Below are positions 59,496 through 64,000 of a DNA stretch of 64,000 nt, one piece after another. Under the pieces are notes generated by a model, which saw only the letters and a program-made list of their open reading frames with translations, was not told the origin of the DNA and did no database searches. The DNA is from Sphingomonadaceae bacterium. Lineage in GTDB: Bacteria; Pseudomonadota; Alphaproteobacteria; Sphingomonadales; Sphingomonadaceae. The position numbers and the translations under genes are program-made. The stretch is taken from assembly GCA_024236195.1 (NCBI GenBank), contig JACKKZ010000004.1:310001-374000 (forward strand). The letters run 5' to 3'. Within the stretch, counting starts at the first letter, position 1; each line of letters starts with the position of its first letter.

Positions 59496-60512
59496 ATGAG
59501 CACAATCCCCACCCCTCCAGCTATCAAGCCCATCGAAATCGGTCCGGTGCGGATTGACTGCCCGGTGGTGCTTGCGCCCATGACAGGGGTGACGGACAAG
59601 CCGTTTCGAAAGCTGGTGCGCCGCTACGGCTCCGGACTAAACGTCACCGAAATGATCGCCAGCGAAGCGGCCATTCGCGAGACCCGACAGTCGATCCAGA
59701 AAGCCGAATGGGACGCCATAGAGGACCCGGTTTCCATGCAGCTGGTGGGTTGTGATCCGGCATCCATGGCGGAAGCGGCCAAGCTGCAAGAGGGCAATGG
59801 CGCCGCGATTATCGACATCAATTTTGGCTGCCCGGTGCGCAAGGTCGTGGGGCAATATGCCGGCTCGGCCTTGATGCGCGAAGTGCCGTTGGCGACGAAA
59901 CTGATGGAAGCGACGGTGAAAGCGGTGAATGTGCCGGTCACCGTCAAGATGCGGATGGGCTGGGACCATGCCAGCCTGAATGCACCAGAACTGTCGCGCA
60001 TTGCCGAAGATCTGGGTGTGAAGATGATCACGGTCCATGGCCGTACCCGCAACCAGATGTACAAGGGCCATGCCGACTGGTCCTTCATCCGTAAGGTCAA
60101 GGAAGCCGTTTCCATTCCGGTGATCGTCAACGGCGATATCTGCAGCATTGCCGATGCTGCGGCAGCTTTGGAGCAATCCGGGGCAGACGGGTTGATGATC
60201 GGGCGCGGGGCCTATGGCAAACCGTGGTTGCTGGGGCAGGTGATGCACTGGTGGCAGACTGGCGAAATCCTCGAAAGCCCAAGCTTTGATGAGCAATATG
60301 AAACGCTGGTCGAGCATTACAATGCGATGCTGGAGCATTACGGGCCCTCGGTCGGCGTGAAGATCGCGCGCAAGCATCTGGGCTGGTACACCAAGGGGAT
60401 GCACGGTTCGGCCGAGTTCCGTAACCATGTGAACACAGTGGATGATCCCGTGCAGGTTCTTGGGGAACTGGAACGCTTTTACGAGCCTTTCCTGCGGCGC
60501 AGGGCAGCGTGA
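59496..60512 (+). CDS. dusB: tRNA-dihydrouridine synthase DusB (NifR3)
   Basis: A 338-residue flavoenzyme reducing uridines in tRNA D loops. The catalytic cysteine is Cys112 (INFGCPVRKVVG), with VKMRMGWD, VHGRTRNQMYKG and NGDI segments of the FMN barrel. It overlaps ntrB by GTGA; the dusB(nifR3)-ntrB-ntrC order is classical for alphaproteobacteria. Confidence 0.96.
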   Translation: MSTIPTPPAIKPIEIGPVRIDCPVVLAPMTGVTDKPFRKLVRRYGSGLNVTEMIASEAAIRETRQSIQKAEWDAIEDPVSMQLVGCDPASMAEAAKLQEGNGAAIIDINFGCPVRKVVGQYAGSALMREVPLATKLMEATVKAVNVPVTVKMRMGWDHASLNAPELSRIAEDLGVKMITVHGRTRNQMYKGHADWSFIRKVKEAVSIPVIVNGDICSIADAAAALEQSGADGLMIGRGAYGKPWLLGQVMHWWQTGEILESPSFDEQYETLVEHYNAMLEHYGPSVGVKIARKHLGWYTKGMHGSAEFRNHVNTVDDPVQVLGELERFYEPFLRRRAA

Positions 60513-61564
60513 GCGAGAAAGCAGCGCGCCCGGACGCGCAGGCCCAGCTGGCGGGCTTTATCTTTGCCGTGCTCTTGCTTGATCCCGAATTGCGGGTTGT
60601 GGAAGCCAATCCGGCGGCGGAGAACCTGCTGGGCAAAAGCGCCAAACGATTGGCAGGGCATGACCTGTTCGAGGTTATCGAAGTCAGTGACGAACGGCTC
60701 TATGTCAGTATGCGTCGCAGCCAGGGGCAGCTGGTTGCGCGGGGCGTTTCGATCCGTGCTGACGGGGTAACCAAAAGGGTCAACATAACCGCTTCGCCGC
60801 TGCACCAGCATCCCGGGTGGAAGGTCATCACCTTCTCCGATGTCGGACAGGAAGAGCTCGCCGATGAACGCACGGTTGCGATGCGGGGTCCGGCTGTTCT
60901 GGCTCATGAAATCAAGAACCCTCTTGCTGCTATCAGTGGCGCGGCGCAATTGCTGTCGCGCAAGCTGAAAGAGAAAGACAAGGGGCTGGCGCAGGTCATT
61001 TCCGATGAGGTTGCTCGCATCGCCTCGCTGATAGACCGGATGCAGAAGCTCGGCAGCGAAACCCCTGAGCCGGTCGCTCCGTTCAACCTCCACGAAGCCA
61101 TCCGCCAAGCGATCAAGACTGTTCGGACGGGGTCGGACGTGGAACTGACGCTGGCGGAGGAATTCGATCCCTCCTTGCCGCCTGTGCTCGGCAATCGTGA
61201 GGCATTCGAGCAGGTGCTGATCAACCTGCTGGCCAATGCACGCGACGCATGCGCCAAGGAAGAGGCGCCGCTGGTGACCGTCAAGACCCGCTTTGTCAGC
61301 GGTTTTGCATTCAATGCCATCAGGTTGGGCCGGGCAATCCGCCTGCCGATTGAAGTGACGGTGAGCGACAATGGCTGGGGTATCGACCCGGCGTTGGTCG
61401 ATCATGTGTTTGAACCCTTCGTCAGTTCCAAGAAGCATGGGCAGGGGCTGGGGCTGGCGTTGGTAAAGAAGCTGGTGCGCGACATGGATGGGCGGATCAC
61501 CCACGACCGGGACGAACGCAGGGGCCTGACCCATTTCCGTATCCACCTGCCGACAGCGAAATAG
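60509..61564 (+). CDS. ntrB: Nitrogen-regulation sensor kinase NtrB
   Basis: A 351-residue cytoplasmic histidine kinase. The PAS domain is at about 12-115, the phospho-acceptor is His133 (LAHEIKNPLAAISG), and the ATP-binding boxes are NLLANARDA, DNGWGIDP and GQGLGLALVKKL. It phosphorylates NtrC under nitrogen limitation. It starts at GTG overlapping the dusB stop; ntrC begins 16 bases later. Confidence 0.96.
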   Translation: MSEKAARPDAQAQLAGFIFAVLLLDPELRVVEANPAAENLLGKSAKRLAGHDLFEVIEVSDERLYVSMRRSQGQLVARGVSIRADGVTKRVNITASPLHQHPGWKVITFSDVGQEELADERTVAMRGPAVLAHEIKNPLAAISGAAQLLSRKLKEKDKGLAQVISDEVARIASLIDRMQKLGSETPEPVAPFNLHEAIRQAIKTVRTGSDVELTLAEEFDPSLPPVLGNREAFEQVLINLLANARDACAKEEAPLVTVKTRFVSGFAFNAIRLGRAIRLPIEVTVSDNGWGIDPALVDHVFEPFVSSKKHGQGLGLALVKKLVRDMDGRITHDRDERRGLTHFRIHLPTAK

Positions 61565-61580
61565 AGGGGAGGGCGCGAAG

Positions 61581-62993
61581 ATGGCTTATTCGGTCTTGCT
61601 GGTGGAAGATGACACTTCCATTGCCTTGGTCATAACAGCGGCTCTGTCCGACGAGGGCTATGTTGTCGAAAGTTGCGATTCCATCGCTGGACGGGACCGG
61701 CTGCTGGGGCAACAAAGCTTTGACGTGATGCTGACCGACGTGATGCTGACCGATGGGGATGGCATCGAAAGCCTTGGCCGGGTGCGCAAGGATTATCCGG
61801 ACATGCCGGTTATTATCCTCTCGGCACAGAACACGCTCGATACGGCGGTGCGAGCGTCTGACACTGGCGCGTTCGAATACTTCCCCAAGCCCTTCGACCT
61901 GGATGAACTCACCCGCGTTGTCGGGCAAGCTGTCGGTTCGGCCCGGACACCCAGCCAGATGCCCGAGGATGGCAGCCAGGGGATGCCCTTGGTCGGGCGT
62001 AGTCAGGCGATGCAGGGTGTCTATCGCATGATCACCCGTGTGCTGCGCAACGACCTGACCGTGCTCGTGCTGGGTGAAAGTGGCACTGGCAAGGAATTGG
62101 TGGCAGAAGCGATCCACGAGCTGGGCCATCGCAAGTCCGGCCCCTTTGTCGCAGTCAACACTGCCGCCATCCCGCGAGACCTGATCGAAAGCGAATTGTT
62201 CGGGCACGAGAAAGGTGCCTTCACGGGGGCGGTGAGCCAGACCATTGGCAAATTCGAACAAGCCAATGGCGGGACGCTGTTCCTCGACGAAATCGGGGAC
62301 ATGCCGGCCGAGGCGCAGACACGGTTGTTGCGCGCGCTCCAGTCCGGGCGGATCCGGCGGGTAGGCGGTCGGCAGGAAATCGCCATTGACGTGCGTATTA
62401 TTGCCGCGACCAACCGCGACCTGAAACCGATGATTGCGGCAGGGACCTTCCGCGAAGACCTCTATTACCGTCTCAATGTCGTGCCGATCCAATTGCCGCC
62501 GCTGCGTGATCGAGAGGATGATATCCCGGCGCTGGCCCGGCATTTCCTTGCCCGCGCAGCCGAGGAAGGCCTGCCCCAGCGAAACCTCAGCGATGATGCG
62601 CTGGCCTTGCTGGCGCAGCAGCCATGGCCGGGCAATGTCCGCGAATTGCGCAATGTCGTTTTCCGGCTTGCCCTGATGTCGCGCGAAGATGTGATCGACG
62701 TGGCAGCGGTTGCCGAATTGATGCAGGAAGCACCCGCGCAGCGTGGGGGAGGGCATCCGGCGGGCTTCGATGAAGCGCTCGCCCATTGGCTATCGCTGCA
62801 TGAACCGGTCAGCGGAACCTTGTATCACAGCGCCTTGGCTGCATTCGAGAAGCCCTTGTTTGAACACGCGCTGGGGGCAACAGGCGGGAACCAGCTCAAG
62901 GCATCGCAATTGCTGGGTATCAATCGCAACACCTTGCGCAAACGGCTGGGCGAGCTGGCAATAGACCCGGATCGCTTTTCGCGCCGGTCCTGA
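61581..62993 (+). CDS. ntrC: Nitrogen-regulation response regulator NtrC
   Basis: A 470-residue sigma54-dependent activator. The receiver domain (1-120) has phospho-acceptor Asp53 (LTDVMLTDGDG); the AAA+ domain (about 140-375) has Walker A GESGTGKE, the sigma54-contact GAFTGA, and LFLDEIGDMP. The C-terminal Fis-type helix-turn-helix is LKASQLLGINRNTLRKRL. SD-like GGGAGGG precedes the ATG. Confidence 0.97.
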   Translation: MAYSVLLVEDDTSIALVITAALSDEGYVVESCDSIAGRDRLLGQQSFDVMLTDVMLTDGDGIESLGRVRKDYPDMPVIILSAQNTLDTAVRASDTGAFEYFPKPFDLDELTRVVGQAVGSARTPSQMPEDGSQGMPLVGRSQAMQGVYRMITRVLRNDLTVLVLGESGTGKELVAEAIHELGHRKSGPFVAVNTAAIPRDLIESELFGHEKGAFTGAVSQTIGKFEQANGGTLFLDEIGDMPAEAQTRLLRALQSGRIRRVGGRQEIAIDVRIIAATNRDLKPMIAAGTFREDLYYRLNVVPIQLPPLRDREDDIPALARHFLARAAEEGLPQRNLSDDALALLAQQPWPGNVRELRNVVFRLALMSREDVIDVAAVAELMQEAPAQRGGGHPAGFDEALAHWLSLHEPVSGTLYHSALAAFEKPLFEHALGATGGNQLKASQLLGINRNTLRKRLGELAIDPDRFSRRS

Positions 62994-63062
62994 AGCAGCT
63001 TTCCAACCGCCTGACGAAAAGCGCTTGCATTTTTGCAACAGTGGCGTTGTAACCGCGCAACG

Positions 63063-64000
63063 ATGACGGCTGCCGCTCCTTCCCAACCGAAGCAAATGCC
63101 TCGCTGGTGGCGGCGATTCATCCTCGCGTCGCGCCGGGCGAATGTGTTTCTGGTACTAGAGATTGTCGCCGCAATTGCCTTCCTCGCGATGATTGCGACA
63201 ACCTGGCTCGCCTTTACCAGCGCGCCGCCCAACGGGCAGCTCTTGCCATCGAGCCAGGTCGCATTGCTGCTGCTGGGGACGTTGATCCCCGCCATGGCAC
63301 TACTGGTGCTGTTCGGGCGCAGGCTGGCGATCCGCCGGGCAGCTGGCAGCACTGCGCGGCTGCATGTCAGATTGGTGTTCTTCTTTTCACTGGTGGCGGC
63401 CATTCCCACGCTGCTGGTGGCAGCTTTCGCCGGCATCCTGTTTCAGGCCGGGGTCGATTTCTGGTTTTCCGGCAGTTCGCGCAGCCTGATGGACAATGCC
63501 AATGAGCTGGCGCGCGGCTATTACGAACAGAATCAGCTGCAGGTGGCGAACGAGACTATCGCCATGGCCAGCGATATGCGCTTCAGCCTGAACCGCGTGG
63601 CCCTGACTGACGCTGAGTTTCCTGATGTCTATCAATACCAGCTGCAAGCGCGCGAGCTGAACGAATCCGCGATCCTCCAGCAATTGCCCGATGGCGAATT
63701 GCGCACTGCTGCCTTTGTCGACCTGCGTGAAGGCAATGAACCCGCGAAATTCGCGGAGACGGCGCTGCCCAAGCTCGCCGATGGCGAAGCCGTTGTCGTG
63801 CAGGGGGATGCCACACGGATCGAAGCTATGGCGCCGATTGACCGCAGCAGTGGAATCTATCTCTACAACGCCCGAAATTCCGACGCACTGCCGTTCAACC
63901 AGTGGGAGCGCGCGCGTTCTGTTGTGGAAGGCTACAACGTCCTGACGGGCCGCGCCCGGGCCTTGCAATTGCGATTTAACCTCGCGCTGTTTGTTGTCAG
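63063..64000 (+). CDS. ntrY: NtrY-type sensor kinase, 3' end outside the window
   Basis: The frame is open from the ATG at 63063 to the window edge (312 codons). It has three membrane helices in the first 135 residues (about 30-52, 68-88, 105-130) and then a periplasmic region of about 150 residues. The last visible residues (RARALQLRFNLALFVV) begin the next membrane helix. This layout, and the position after ntrC, match NtrY, the membrane partner of NtrX; the kinase core and ntrX should lie downstream. Confidence 0.88.
   Translation, partial: MTAAAPSQPKQMPRWWRRFILASRRANVFLVLEIVAAIAFLAMIATTWLAFTSAPPNGQLLPSSQVALLLLGTLIPAMALLVLFGRRLAIRRAAGSTARLHVRLVFFFSLVAAIPTLLVAAFAGILFQAGVDFWFSGSSRSLMDNANELARGYYEQNQLQVANETIAMASDMRFSLNRVALTDAEFPDVYQYQLQARELNESAILQQLPDGELRTAAFVDLREGNEPAKFAETALPKLADGEAVVVQGDATRIEAMAPIDRSSGIYLYNARNSDALPFNQWERARSVVEGYNVLTGRARALQLRFNLALFVV

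Noticed and set aside
1..64000. CRISPR arrays, insertion sequences, prophage or toxin-antitoxin pairs
   Set aside because: No evenly spaced direct repeats, transposase, integrase or phage structural genes were seen on reading both strands.

Overview
The window looks like a chromosomal segment of a high-GC alphaproteobacterium, most likely a sphingomonad and plausibly in the Erythrobacter/Altererythrobacter group. This is inferred from several alphaproteobacterial signatures: a fused ispDF gene, a lipoyl-domain pyruvate dehydrogenase E1 beta, trmFO, ntrB-ntrC-ntrY next to dusB, a direct-repeat LexA box, GTG starts with 4-base overlaps, and the linkage moaC-moeA-lexA next to comEC, gltX and gltA. 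No phage, plasmid, insertion sequence, rRNA or CRISPR array was seen; almost all of the window is core genome.

Layout. 0-2 kb: the 3' part of an RNase J gene (truncated by the window edge) and a DUF1467 membrane protein. 1.9-8.6 kb: a poorly characterised block. It has a TipN-like membrane/coiled-coil protein divergent from four co-directional genes: an Hpt-like domain lacking its histidine, a degenerate nucleotidyltransferase/CDP-alcohol-transferase-like membrane protein, an unknown protein, and a histidine-kinase-like protein with proline in place of the phospho-histidine. 8.6-14.7 kb: gltA, gltX, comEC, lexA. 14.8-26 kb: moeA, moaC, an OmpA-domain protein, and a leftward tryptophan run (ppiD-trpE-lipoprotein-pip-trpG-trpD, then trpC) broken by repeat-rich spacers. 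26-31.4 kb: tpiA, secG, pyrG, hsp20, grxC, a nitrilase-like hydrolase and DUF1178. 31.4-31.7 kb: a duplicated promoter plus tRNA-Arg(CCU) gene; the upstream copy is interrupted by 51 bases in its T loop. 31.8-35.6 kb: an exported protein, ftsB, pdhA, pdhB. 35.6-45.6 kb: a leftward Tad-type block of four TadE-like pseudopilins, one TadG-like protein and three tandem paralogous von Willebrand A proteins, without the pilus motor or Flp pilin. 45.8-64 kb: a phytoene-synthase-fold protein, an EF-hand protein, trmFO, YhhN, a TauD-type dioxygenase, gyrA, a TPR protein, a NYN protein, carbonic anhydrase, lipA, a coenzyme Q binding protein, CinA-C, ispDF, dusB and ntrB-ntrC-ntrY (ntrY cut by the window end).

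The most interesting material is (i) the 1.9-8.6 kb block, which looks like a polarity or cell-cycle signalling module built from catalytically degenerate parts, with CtrA-like boxes upstream; (ii) the orphan Tad/vWA block, where every separately transcribed unit carries a TTAACC element upstream; and (iii) the interrupted duplicate tRNA-Arg. All functional statements come from reading motifs, gene order and spacing by eye; no database search was run.
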